From Burkholderiales bacterium (lineage in GTDB: Bacteria > Pseudomonadota > Gammaproteobacteria > Burkholderiales > SG8-39), in the NCBI GenBank assembly GCA_014860445.1, contig JACZJT010000012.1:1-64000 (forward strand): a stretch of DNA of 64,000 bases. The letters are read 5' to 3'. Both the position numbers and the translations under genes were made by a program. Shown one piece after another: positions 33,046 through 41,415 of the stretch (the stretch's first letter is position 1; the number at the start of each line of letters is the position of its first letter). The notes under the pieces are model-generated. The model made no database searches. It had not been told where the DNA came from and worked only from the letters and a program-made list of their open reading frames with translations.

Positions 33046-35025
33046 TCAATTGCGCGCAGCAATGCGCCGGTTCGCCAGCGCGACCACGACTCCGATTGCC
33101 CCGAGGCCCGCGCCTAACGCCGCGAGCTGAATGTGGCTCAACTCGAGTTCGCCACCGCCGGGCAACGCCATGGCCATGCCGCTGAAGAAAAGCAGCACGC
33201 GAGCAATGGCGCCTCCGATGCCGCTGTCCATTCTTCCCACCCCGAACAAGTAACCCTCGATCGCCGAGGCGATCAGCCAGACACCCAGCACCGCGGTAGC
33301 CACCACCACTGCGATTTCTCCGGGCGCGCCGCGCAGGATCAGCGCCGGATTGAGGACGAAGAAGAAGGGCACAAAGTACATGGTGCTGCCCAGGCGCACC
33401 GACTTCATGCCGACCTCGATCGGCGCGGCACGCGCAATACCGGCGGCGACGAAGGCGGCAAGCGCGACCGGCGGCGTGATGAAGGACACCATGCCCCAGT
33501 AGAGCATGAACAGGTGCACTGCCACCGGGTCGAAACCCGCTGCCACCAGCGGCGGCGCAAGCACGATCGCAAGAAAGATGTAGCAGGCGGTGACCGTCAT
33601 GCCCATGCCGAAAATGAAACTGGTGATCGCGCCCATCACCAGGAGCACGTAGATATTGTTGCCGGCGATGTACACCAGGTCGTTGGCCAGCGTCCCCGCC
33701 AGGCCCGTGACCGATAGCGAGCCGATGATCAGCCCCACGCCCGCGAGCAGCGCCGAGAGTTCGCCCAATGCCCCGCAGATGCCTTCGAACAGCAGCCCGA
33801 GCTTTTTCCAGTCGAGCCGGTGACTGCGGGAGAACTGGTTGATCACCAGCAGCAGCGCAGTGGCATAGAACGGCGCAATCGCTTCCTGCTGCAGTATCAA
33901 AAGCATCCACACCAGCAGTACAAACACGAAGATGTACTGCCAGCCGTCAGCAATGGTCCTGCCGATCAACGGCAGTTCCGCGCGCGGTAGTCCTTTGAGA
34001 CCGCGGCGCGCCGCGTAACCGTCGATCTGCACGAACAGGCCGAAGTAAAACAACAGCGATGGCACCAGTGCGGCAAGTGCAATCTGGTAGTAGGGCAGAC
34101 CGAGGAATGAAGCCATGACGAACGCGGTCGCGCCCATCACCGGCGGCATCAGCACGCCGCCGGTCGAGGCGCAGGCCTCGACCCCACCAGCATAGGCCGG
34201 AGAAAAACCGGTACGCTTCATCGCCGGTATGGTCACTACCCCGGTGGTGAGTACGTTCGACACCACGCTGCCCGACACCGAACCCATCAGGCCGCTGGCG
34301 AATATCGACACCTTGGCCGGACCGCCGCGCACCGAACCGAATAGCGCGAAAGCCAGGTTGTTGAAGAAGGTCGCAGCGCCGGTGTACTGAAGCACGGCCC
34401 CGAACATGACGAAGCCGATCACCAGTTCGCCAAAAGCCCGGGTCGGAATGCCGAGCACACTCTCAGAACTGGCGAAATGATAGGCCGCGGTAGTGGAAAG
34501 ATCCTGCGACAGGCCCGAAATCGGGCCGGGCATGTACCCGGCGTACACCGGATACAGCGAGATCAGTGTAACCACTGCGAACACCGCCGTGCCGCCGGCT
34601 CGGCGCGTGGCCTCGAGTATCATCAGCCAGCCTACGTAGGAGATCCAGATCGCCTCCTTGGGCGCCGCGAATTCCCAGCCTTCGGTGATGATGCGATGCG
34701 CGTTGAACGCAAAATAGATGAACACTGCGCCATTGATGCAGAACAGTGCCACATCGTACCAGGGCACACCTTCGCGGCGTGCATTCTTGGTCGCGGGTAC
34801 CAGGACGAACACGCAACCTGCGAGCAGAGCGCAGAGCCAGTACAGATAGGCCGTATCCAGCAGAACCTTGCCGACGAAGAAGCCCAGATTGAGAATCTGG
34901 TTGAGGGCGAGAAGAATCGCCGCCATGGCGACGACGATCAAGACACCACGCCAGACAGGCGGGAGCTTGCGATAGCGCCTTTCGACTATCTCCTCAGGCA
35001 CCACCTCGTCGACATCGGTGCTCAC
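33046..35025 (-). CDS. TRAP transporter fused DctQM permease (TAXI system)
   Basis: A 659-residue membrane protein fusing the 4-helix DctQ-like part (about 25-180) to the large DctM domain (about 185-620), as usual for TAXI-type TRAP systems. Signature stretches include ASGLMGSVSGSVVSNVLTTG and STGGVLMPPVMGATAFVM, and in the second half GMGMTVTACYIFLAIVLAPP. It would use a sodium or proton gradient to import an organic acid or amino acid delivered by the binding protein encoded just upstream. An inverted repeat separates the two genes. Confidence 0.92.
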   Translation of the reverse strand: MSTDVDEVVPEEIVERRYRKLPPVWRGVLIVVAMAAILLALNQILNLGFFVGKVLLDTAYLYWLCALLAGCVFVLVPATKNARREGVPWYDVALFCINGAVFIYFAFNAHRIITEGWEFAAPKEAIWISYVGWLMILEATRRAGGTAVFAVVTLISLYPVYAGYMPGPISGLSQDLSTTAAYHFASSESVLGIPTRAFGELVIGFVMFGAVLQYTGAATFFNNLAFALFGSVRGGPAKVSIFASGLMGSVSGSVVSNVLTTGVVTIPAMKRTGFSPAYAGGVEACASTGGVLMPPVMGATAFVMASFLGLPYYQIALAALVPSLLFYFGLFVQIDGYAARRGLKGLPRAELPLIGRTIADGWQYIFVFVLLVWMLLILQQEAIAPFYATALLLVINQFSRSHRLDWKKLGLLFEGICGALGELSALLAGVGLIIGSLSVTGLAGTLANDLVYIAGNNIYVLLVMGAITSFIFGMGMTVTACYIFLAIVLAPPLVAAGFDPVAVHLFMLYWGMVSFITPPVALAAFVAAGIARAAPIEVGMKSVRLGSTMYFVPFFFVLNPALILRGAPGEIAVVVATAVLGVWLIASAIEGYLFGVGRMDSGIGGAIARVLLFFSGMAMALPGGGELELSHIQLAALGAGLGAIGVVVALANRRIAARN

Positions 35026-35054
35026 CGGCGCTCTCGCGATCCAGTACTACTACT

Positions 35055-35076
35055 CGCGGCGGCCAAGGCCGCCGCG
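35055..35076 (-). promoter_or_regulatory. intercistronic hairpin between TAXI binding protein and permease genes
   Basis: A perfect inverted repeat, CGCGGCGGCC (35055-35064) and GGCCGCCGCG (35067-35076), with AA between. In RNA the tip would open to a small loop. It lies 41 bases past the binding-protein stop and 29 bases before the permease start. No U-tract follows on the minus strand. Likely a 3' end stabiliser favouring the binding protein. Confidence 0.65.
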
Positions 35077-35116
35077 CGTACAAGCCAATTAAAATTTACC
35101 AATTCGCACGCGCCGA

Positions 35117-36274
35117 CTAGTAGCCGGCTTTCGCGAGGGCTTCCTCGCGCGCCTTTTCCCAAGCAGTGGCGAACGCCTTGGCGTCAACATCAGAGGACTT
35201 GTTCATGCCGGCCCAGGCCTTTGCAAGCACCTGCTGGCGCTTGATCAGCATGTCGTTGTGCTTCTGATGCTCAGGCTTCCAGTGGCCGGTTTCCTTCCAG
35301 TACTTGATCGCACCGTCGTGAAAAGGAATCACCCAGGCGAAATTCTGCCGGTCGACCGCCCAACCGCTGTTGCCCGGCGCCGAAGCCTTGTACAGATCGA
35401 AGCTGTCGACCATGGCCTTGGTCATGTTGTACACCAGATCGGCCTTCTGCGACGCGTAGGTCATCAGGATCGGGTAGGGATAGGTCGAGGATTCTGCCGG
35501 TTTGGCCTTCGACAATCCGGCGCCATCGGTACCCATGAACGGATAAAAGAACGGCGCGTGCGCATTGAGCCGCTTCCAGCCTTCCTTGTCCTTGTGCGAG
35601 ATCACCGGATACACCAGGCCGCGCGGCGACTTCTCGATCGCGTACGCCTTGCCCGATACCGACGAACTGAACGCAACATCGACCTGGTTGTTGACGATGC
35701 CGTCCATCGCCGCGCCGAAGCCGCCGAACTCGACCTTTTCCACGTCCTTCCAGGTGAGGTTGGCGAAGGCAAGAATCGCGGTGATGTTCTGGTTCAGCGA
35801 GGGCGAACCGATCACCCAGGCAACGCGTTTGCCCTTTACGTCAGCCACCGTCTTGATACCGCTGTCCTTGGCCGCAAGTATGGTCAAAAGCTGGTCCGAG
35901 GTATTCATCATCAGGCTGCGCACCGGCTGCGGTCCCCATTGCTGTGAGCCGAAGTCGAACAGACCCTCCTGCGCCAGATACGCGCCGCCTACGCCGTTGG
36001 CGGAAAACTGCACCTGCCCGTTCTTGAGCGGCAAGTTGCGCGAGACATCGTTCTTGCCCGGCAGCACGCGCAGGCTTACGTTGTATTTCTGCTTCAGCGC
36101 ATTGCCGATTCCGACCGACTGGTTATATCCGCCCGAGCCGACGTCGTAGGCGCTCCATGCAAGCGTTGCGGGCAGCTTCGCCTCGGCGGCGGCTACCTGT
36201 GCGGCGCTCAAGGCCGATACGGCAAAGAAAGCTGCGGCGAATGCGCCTTTGGCCCATGAATGTGTATTTCGCAT
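35117..36274 (-). CDS. TAXI-family TRAP transporter solute-binding protein
   Basis: A 385-residue periplasmic protein. The signal peptide (about 1-29) ends near AAQVAAAEA. The TAXI domain follows, with SVGIGNALKQKYNVSLRVLPG, QVQFSANGVGGAYLAQEG and VADVKGKRVAWVIGSPSLNQ. It would deliver ligand to the fused TRAP permease; ligands of TAXI proteins include glutamate-like and other small acids, not determinable here. The ATG at 36274 has an AGAGGGGG ribosome site. It is divergent from the dctP-type gene at 36627. Confidence 0.9.
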   Translation of the reverse strand: MRNTHSWAKGAFAAAFFAVSALSAAQVAAAEAKLPATLAWSAYDVGSGGYNQSVGIGNALKQKYNVSLRVLPGKNDVSRNLPLKNGQVQFSANGVGGAYLAQEGLFDFGSQQWGPQPVRSLMMNTSDQLLTILAAKDSGIKTVADVKGKRVAWVIGSPSLNQNITAILAFANLTWKDVEKVEFGGFGAAMDGIVNNQVDVAFSSSVSGKAYAIEKSPRGLVYPVISHKDKEGWKRLNAHAPFFYPFMGTDGAGLSKAKPAESSTYPYPILMTYASQKADLVYNMTKAMVDSFDLYKASAPGNSGWAVDRQNFAWVIPFHDGAIKYWKETGHWKPEHQKHNDMLIKRQQVLAKAWAGMNKSSDVDAKAFATAWEKAREEALAKAGY

Positions 36275-36626
36275 TGTGAATCCCCCTCTTATGTATGGAA
36301 AACGACCATCACCAGAACGTGCTATGTTATCTGCCAAGCTGCCGTCTTGCAATCGCAAATCTCCCGCGAGCGCTGTTGCTCTTCCAATTTCTCTACTCAA
36401 GAAAGATGTGTCGCGCGCCGGGGTAAATCACCGTTCGGCGCCAACGCGCGCTCAGCCGCTCTGTGGGAGGAAACTTGCCTGGAGTCATTGCCTCTTTGAC
36501 CGGATCATGTTAGCTTAATATCCGCATAAACTCGATGCGCGAAATCGTTTTTGTAGTCAAACGCCCACATCTTTTCAACGCCCGCGGGCGGCGCATTTTT
36601 TTCATCTCATTGGAGGGGATTCCACG
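36275..36626. promoter_or_regulatory. 352-base divergent intergenic region between two TRAP operons
   Basis: No gene is supported here. It must carry the promoters of both TRAP operons. A TTGACC box (36496-36501) with TAATAT (36516-36521) has only 14 bases between, so it is a poor promoter match. Near the right end CGCCCGCGGGCG (36579-36590) is self-complementary and is followed by GCGCA and a run of seven T (36596-36602), which resembles a short attenuator or terminator in the leader of the 36627 gene. GGAGGGG at 36612-36618 is that gene's ribosome site. Confidence 0.4.
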
Positions 36627-37754
36627 ATGGACAAAAAACCGGAAACACAAACGTCACGCCGTAAATTTCTGACCGGCGCGGCCGCAGCGACAGCTGGCGC
36701 GGCAACACTAGGCTTCCCGATGATCGCGAAGTCGCAGTCCCCGATCGTGCTCAAGATGCAGGGCGCATGGGGCGCGAAGGACATTTTCAACGAAATGGCC
36801 GAGGAATACGTCAAGCGCGTCAATGAAATGTCCGGCGGTCGCCTGCGTATCGACTACCTGGTTGCAGGATCGGTGGTGAAGCCGTTCGAAGTGCTGGACG
36901 CGACCAACAAAGGCGTGATCGACGGCGCGCACACGGTTGCCGTGTACTGGTACGGCAAGAGCAAGGTTGCTTCGATGTTCGGTTCAGGCCCGATCACTGG
37001 TTGCGATGCAGCGCAGAACCTGGCCTGGATCGCCAAGGAAGGCGAGGTCTTCTATTACGAGCTCATGAAAAAGCTCGGGATCGACGTGGTCGCCTTCTTC
37101 GCCATGCCGATGCCGACCCAGCCACTGGGCTGGTTCAAGAAGCCGGTCAAGAGCGCCAAGGAACTCAAGGGCTTCAAGTATCGTACCGTGGGCCTGGCCG
37201 CCGACCTGATGCAGGAGCTGGGAATGAAGGTCACCCAGTTGCCCGGTGGCGAGATCGTGCCGGCAATGGAGCGTGGCGTGATCGATGCGTTCGAGTTCAA
37301 CAACCCGACTTCGGACAGCCGCTTCGGCGCGCAGGACGTGGCCAAGAACTACATGATGGGCAGCTATCACCAGGCGATGGAATTCTTTGAAATCGACTGG
37401 AACCGCAAGAAATACGAGTCTCTGCCCAAGGACCTGCAGGCCGTGCTGAAATATGCAGCCGAAGCCGCGTCCACATCCAACTTCGCGACGGCCATGGACA
37501 ACTACTCAAAGGACCTGGTCTCACTTCGCGACAAGTCAAAGGTCAATATCATCCGCACGCCGAAGGACATATTCGAAGCGCAGATCAAGGCTTGGGACGT
37601 GATCGTCAAACGCCTGGTCGACTCGGATCCGTTCTTTGCCAAGGTATGGGCATCGCAGAAGGCCTGGGGCAAGCGCGTCGCCTACTACTCCCTGTTCAAT
37701 AGCGCGGACTTCAAGGTGGCGTACGAGCACCTCCACGGCAAGCTCGGATTCTAA
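36627..37754 (+). CDS. DctP-family TRAP solute-binding protein, Tat-exported
   Basis: A 375-residue periplasmic binding protein. The N terminus QTSRRKFLTGAAAATAGAA is a Tat signal, so it is probably folded before export. The DctP fold includes GGRLRIDYLVAGSVVKPFEVLDA, LKGFKYRTVGLAADLMQELG and ALPGG-like QLPGGEIVPAMERGVIDAFEF. The family includes alpha-keto acid and carboxylate binders (TakP-like); Tat export and general look resemble that group. It works with DctQ and DctM downstream. A strong hairpin terminator follows it. Confidence 0.9.
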   Translation: MDKKPETQTSRRKFLTGAAAATAGAATLGFPMIAKSQSPIVLKMQGAWGAKDIFNEMAEEYVKRVNEMSGGRLRIDYLVAGSVVKPFEVLDATNKGVIDGAHTVAVYWYGKSKVASMFGSGPITGCDAAQNLAWIAKEGEVFYYELMKKLGIDVVAFFAMPMPTQPLGWFKKPVKSAKELKGFKYRTVGLAADLMQELGMKVTQLPGGEIVPAMERGVIDAFEFNNPTSDSRFGAQDVAKNYMMGSYHQAMEFFEIDWNRKKYESLPKDLQAVLKYAAEAASTSNFATAMDNYSKDLVSLRDKSKVNIIRTPKDIFEAQIKAWDVIVKRLVDSDPFFAKVWASQKAWGKRVAYYSLFNSADFKVAYEHLHGKLGF

Positions 37755-37783
37755 AGTCATCTTGCCGTAAGGAAGCAAAACCG

Positions 37784-37814
37784 GAGGCGGCACAGCAATG
37801 TGCCGCCTCTTTTA
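37784..37814 (+). terminator. intrinsic (probably partial) terminator between dctP-like and dctQ genes
   Basis: A perfect 11-bp GC-rich stem (GAGGCGGCACA at 37784-37794, TGTGCCGCCTC at 37799-37809) with a stable GCAA tetraloop is followed by TTTT and AATA. This is a textbook Rho-independent terminator. Because DctQ, DctM and the amidase follow on the same strand 47 bases later, it likely acts as partial terminator, giving more binding protein than permease. Confidence 0.85.
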
Positions 37815-37855
37815 ATATGCAAATTAAGTAATATCCGCCTCGTCGGGGGAATTCC

Positions 37856-38449
37856 ATGCTTCAAACTTTTCTGCTCGGAATCGACCGCTTCAGCATGGCG
37901 GTAGGCCATGCCTTCGCTTGGTGCATTGTCATTCTGGCCGTGGGCACCTCTTACGAAGTGTTCGTACGCTACGTACTAAACGACCCCACCGCCTGGGCTT
38001 TCGACATGAGCTACATTCTTTACGGCGGACTGTTCCTGATGTCCGGCGCCTACGCGCTGTCGCGCAACGCCCACGTGCGCGGGGACGTGCTCTACCGGCT
38101 ATGGCCGGTGCGCGTGCAGGGCACGGTGGAACTTATCCTGTATTTCATATTTTTCTTTCCCGGCGTCACCTCGCTGATCATCGCCGGCTATGGCTACGCG
38201 CATGATTCCTTCGGCTACCTGGAGGTGAGCGTGAACAGCCCGGTGGGCGTGCCGATCTGGCAACTCAAGGCCCTGATCCCGCTGGCCGGAATCATGCTTT
38301 TCATCCAGGGCGTGGCGCAGGTAATCCGCTGCATCCTGGCGATTCGCGACGGCGAGTGGCCGGCAAAACTGCACGACGTCGAGGAACTCGAGGACGTCAT
38401 CGCAGAAGAACATAAGCAGCATGACGCCCAAAAGGGAGAGGCCGCATGA
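37856..38449 (+). CDS. dctQ: TRAP transporter small permease (DctQ)
   Basis: A 197-residue protein with four transmembrane helices (about 13-35, 48-70, 88-110, 140-160) of the DctQ family. Motifs include VGTSYEVFVRYVLNDPTAWAF and LSRNAHVRGDVLYR, which resemble the conserved DctQ core. The C-terminal tail is acidic and cytosolic. It scaffolds the large subunit DctM. The ATG is preceded by GGGGGA. Its TGA overlaps the dctM ATG (ATGA). Confidence 0.92.
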   Translation: MLQTFLLGIDRFSMAVGHAFAWCIVILAVGTSYEVFVRYVLNDPTAWAFDMSYILYGGLFLMSGAYALSRNAHVRGDVLYRLWPVRVQGTVELILYFIFFFPGVTSLIIAGYGYAHDSFGYLEVSVNSPVGVPIWQLKALIPLAGIMLFIQGVAQVIRCILAIRDGEWPAKLHDVEELEDVIAEEHKQHDAQKGEAA

Positions 38450-39792
38450 GCAATCCCGAAATCGCCCTGATGATGCTGGGCTCGTTCATTTTCATCATTC
38501 TGCTGGGCTTCCCGATCGCGTTCACGCTGATGGCGATGGGTGTGGGCTTTGGGTTCTACGCCTACTACGTCCCCGGCCAGGAGTTTTTCGACAGCCGCGT
38601 GTTCTACCTGCTGTCGCAGAATACCTTCAGCATCATGAACAACGACGTGCTCACCGCGGTGCCACTGTTCCTGTTCATGGGCTATATGATTGAGCGCGCC
38701 AATATTCTCGACCGCCTGTTCCACAGCCTGCAGGTCGCATTCAAGAACGTACCCGGGTCGATGGCGGTGGCGGCGCTGGCGACCTGCGCAATGTTCGCGA
38801 CTGCCACCGGCATCGTCGGCGCCGTGGTGACCCTGATGGGCCTGCTCGCGTTTCCGGCGATGCTCAAGGCCGGATACGACGAGAAACTTTCGGCCGGCGT
38901 GATCTGCGCCGGCGGCACGCTGGGTATCCTGATTCCGCCTTCGATCATGCTGATCGTGTACAGCGCGACCTCTGCGGTTTCGGTGGTGAAGCTTTATGCC
39001 GCTGCCCTGTTGCCGGGTTTCCTGCTGGCCGGGCTGTACATGACCTACGTGATCACCCTCACCGCCTTGAGACCGAATCTGGCGCCCAAACTGCCGAAGG
39101 AGCAAACTGATATCCCCTTCAGCCAGGTCGTGTACCTGCTGGTGACCGCATTCATTCCGCTGGCGATCCTGATTCTGTCGGTGCTGGGCACCATCCTGTT
39201 CGGGCTGGCGACCCCGAGCGAAGCCGCAGCCGTCGGCGCACTGGGCGCGATGGTGATAGCGATAGGTTATCGCGCGATGACATGGCAGCGGCTGAAAGAG
39301 GCCGTGTTCCTGACAGCGCGCACCTCGGCCATGGTGTGCTGGCTGTTCGTGGGTTCCTGGACCTTCTCCTCGGTGTTTTCCTACCTTGGCGGCGAGAGCC
39401 TGATCAAGGAATTCGTGACCAGCATGGACCTCACGCCGGTGCATTTCCTGATCCTCGCCCAGGTGATCATTTTCCTGCTCGGCTGGCCGCTGGAGTGGAG
39501 CGAGATCATCATCATTTTCGTGCCGATCTTCCTGCCGCTGCTGGAGCACTACAAGATAGACCCGATGTACTTCGGTATCCTGGTCGCGCTCAATCTGCAG
39601 ACCTCCTTCCTCACGCCGCCGATGGCGATGTCGGCCTACTATCTGAAGGGGATCGCCCCACCGCACGTTCAGCTGTGGACCATCTTCAAGGGTTGCTTTC
39701 CGTTCCTGGGCATGGTGTTCGTCTCGATGATCCTGGTGTACGTGTTCCCGCAACTGGTCTACTGGCTGCCCGACTTGATTTACGGCAACTAG
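38446..39792 (+). CDS. dctM: TRAP transporter large permease (DctM)
   Basis: A 448-residue membrane protein of about 12 helices, the ion-coupled translocation subunit. The DctM family pattern is clear: VPLFLFMGYMIERANILDRL, ATATGIVGAVVTLMGLLAFP, GTLGILIPPSIMLIVYSATS and FGLATPSEAAAVGALGA. Start codon overlaps dctQ. The amidase gene follows nine bases later, suggesting the imported substrate or a derivative carries an amide bond. Confidence 0.93.
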   Translation: MSNPEIALMMLGSFIFIILLGFPIAFTLMAMGVGFGFYAYYVPGQEFFDSRVFYLLSQNTFSIMNNDVLTAVPLFLFMGYMIERANILDRLFHSLQVAFKNVPGSMAVAALATCAMFATATGIVGAVVTLMGLLAFPAMLKAGYDEKLSAGVICAGGTLGILIPPSIMLIVYSATSAVSVVKLYAAALLPGFLLAGLYMTYVITLTALRPNLAPKLPKEQTDIPFSQVVYLLVTAFIPLAILILSVLGTILFGLATPSEAAAVGALGAMVIAIGYRAMTWQRLKEAVFLTARTSAMVCWLFVGSWTFSSVFSYLGGESLIKEFVTSMDLTPVHFLILAQVIIFLLGWPLEWSEIIIIFVPIFLPLLEHYKIDPMYFGILVALNLQTSFLTPPMAMSAYYLKGIAPPHVQLWTIFKGCFPFLGMVFVSMILVYVFPQLVYWLPDLIYGN

Positions 39793-39801
39793 GGTAGGCG
39801 A

Positions 39802-41151
39802 ATGAACGCGGACACATCCATGGATTTATCGCTGCTCGGCGCCGCCGAAGCGGCGAGTGCGCTGGCCGAAGGCAGAATCAGCTCGGAAGAACTGGTCGCA
39901 GCCTGCCTGGAGCGCATCAAGATCGACGAAGAGCGCGTGCAGGCCTGGACCTATATCGACCCCGAGTACGCCTTGAGCCAGGCACGCGCGGTCGACCTCA
40001 TGAGGCGCGAAGGAAAAGCGCTGGGGCCTTTGCACGGCCTCCCGGTGGGCATCAAGGACATCATCGACACCGAGGACATGCCGACCGAAGACGGAACGGT
40101 GCTGCACACAGGCCGCACGCCTTCCGAGGACGCGACCCTGGTGTCGATGTTGCGCGCCGCTGGCGCGATCATCATGGGCAAGACCGTCACCACCGAACTC
40201 GCCACTTATTCGCCCGGAAAAACCAGGAACCCGATCAATCCGGAGCACACACCCGGCGGCTCGTCCAGTGGTTCGGCGGCCGCCGTGGCAGCGCGTATGG
40301 TGCCGCTGGCGATCGGGACGCAGACCAATGGATCGGTAATTCGGCCGGCTGCCTATTGCGGCGTGGTCGGATACAAACCCAGCTTCGGCCTGATTTCCCG
40401 GCACGGTGTGCTGAAGCAGTCGCGGCCGCTGGACCAGATCGGCGTCATGGCACGCAGCGTCGAGGACGTTGCACTGCTCGCGGAGCAACTCATCGGATAC
40501 GATGAGAACGATCCGGACACACGGCCGCGGGCGCGGCCGAAGCTGCGCGAGATCGCGATGCAGGAACCACCCCTGCCGCCGACTCTGGCCTTCGTCAAGT
40601 CGCCAATATGGAAACAGGCGGATGCACAATGCAGGGATGCATTTGCCGAACTGACAGCGCACCTGGGCGAGCGCGTGGAGGAGTTCAAACTCCCCGACGG
40701 GTTCAAGAACGCATGGAAATGGCAGCAGACCATCATGGAAGCGGATCTGGCCAAGAACTTCGAGCCCGAGTATCAGAATGGGCGTGACAAGCTGAGCGAG
40801 ACGCTGCGCAGTCAGATCGAGCGCGGCCGCAAGGTACGCGCCGTGGACTACAACAAGGCGCTGGATCAGATTCCCGCGCTGAACAGCGCACTCAATCACC
40901 TGTTTGAACTGCGCTACGAAGCGATCATTACGCCGGCAACGGCCGGCACTGCGCCCAAGGGGCTGGAGTCGACCGGATCTCCCGCCTTCTGCACACTATG
41001 GACGCTGTGTGGTTTACCGGCGATTACCCTGCCGCTGATGCAGGGCGAAGACGGCTTGCCATTGGGCGTGCAGCTTGTGGGTCCGCGCGGCAGTGACGCC
41101 CGCCTGCTGCGCACCGCGCGCTGGCTGCTCGCACAGGTTCAGTCGGACTGA
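39802..41151 (+). CDS. amidase-signature family amidase
   Basis: A 449-residue amidase. The Ser-Ser-Lys triad is visible: Lys85 in PVGIKDIIDT, the cis-Ser in TPGGSSSGSAAAVAA (about 154-158), and Ser178 in GTQTNGSVIRPAAYCG as nucleophile. The usual TDTGGS is TQTNGS here, a modest variation. Substrate unknown; coupling to a DctPQM operon suggests hydrolysis of an imported or metabolised amide. The ATG at 39802 is nine bases from dctM's stop; MDLSLL six codons later is an alternative start. Confidence 0.9.
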   Translation: MNADTSMDLSLLGAAEAASALAEGRISSEELVAACLERIKIDEERVQAWTYIDPEYALSQARAVDLMRREGKALGPLHGLPVGIKDIIDTEDMPTEDGTVLHTGRTPSEDATLVSMLRAAGAIIMGKTVTTELATYSPGKTRNPINPEHTPGGSSSGSAAAVAARMVPLAIGTQTNGSVIRPAAYCGVVGYKPSFGLISRHGVLKQSRPLDQIGVMARSVEDVALLAEQLIGYDENDPDTRPRARPKLREIAMQEPPLPPTLAFVKSPIWKQADAQCRDAFAELTAHLGERVEEFKLPDGFKNAWKWQQTIMEADLAKNFEPEYQNGRDKLSETLRSQIERGRKVRAVDYNKALDQIPALNSALNHLFELRYEAIITPATAGTAPKGLESTGSPAFCTLWTLCGLPAITLPLMQGEDGLPLGVQLVGPRGSDARLLRTARWLLAQVQSD

Positions 41152-41199
41152 TTTACAAACGCACAGAAGACACAGACAACAGAACCAGGAGCAAATCTC

Positions 41200-41397
41200 A
41201 TGATATCCGAAATCATTTTTGGCTTGATAGGGATGACCATGGCTACCGTCTTTTATCTGGTCCCCATCGTCAAACTCGTTCCCATCCTCGGAGCGAAGTC
41301 GATCCCGCTGGTCGTCGTGGTGCTGATCGGCGTCGTGATGATGATCGTCGAGTTCGTCCAGACCGTCCGTGCCAGCAAGGGCGACAGCGGCAGCTGA
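41200..41397 (+). CDS. small two-helix membrane protein after the amidase gene
   Basis: A 65-residue hydrophobic protein with two predicted helices (about 3-25 and 34-55) and a charged, Ser/Gly-rich C terminus. No family is recognised. A good CAGGAGC ribosome site lies just upstream of the ATG, supporting translation. It is 48 bases after the amidase and convergent with the last antiporter gene. Confidence 0.6.
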   Translation: MISEIIFGLIGMTMATVFYLVPIVKLVPILGAKSIPLVVVVLIGVVMMIVEFVQTVRASKGDSGS

Positions 41398-41415
41398 GGC
41401 TCTCGCCGAGTCCGT

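Noticed and set aside
38215-39753. A 512-codon minus-strand frame opposite dctQ/dctM
   Set aside because: Low-complexity His/Arg/Gln-rich translation across two clear TRAP permease genes; no domain.
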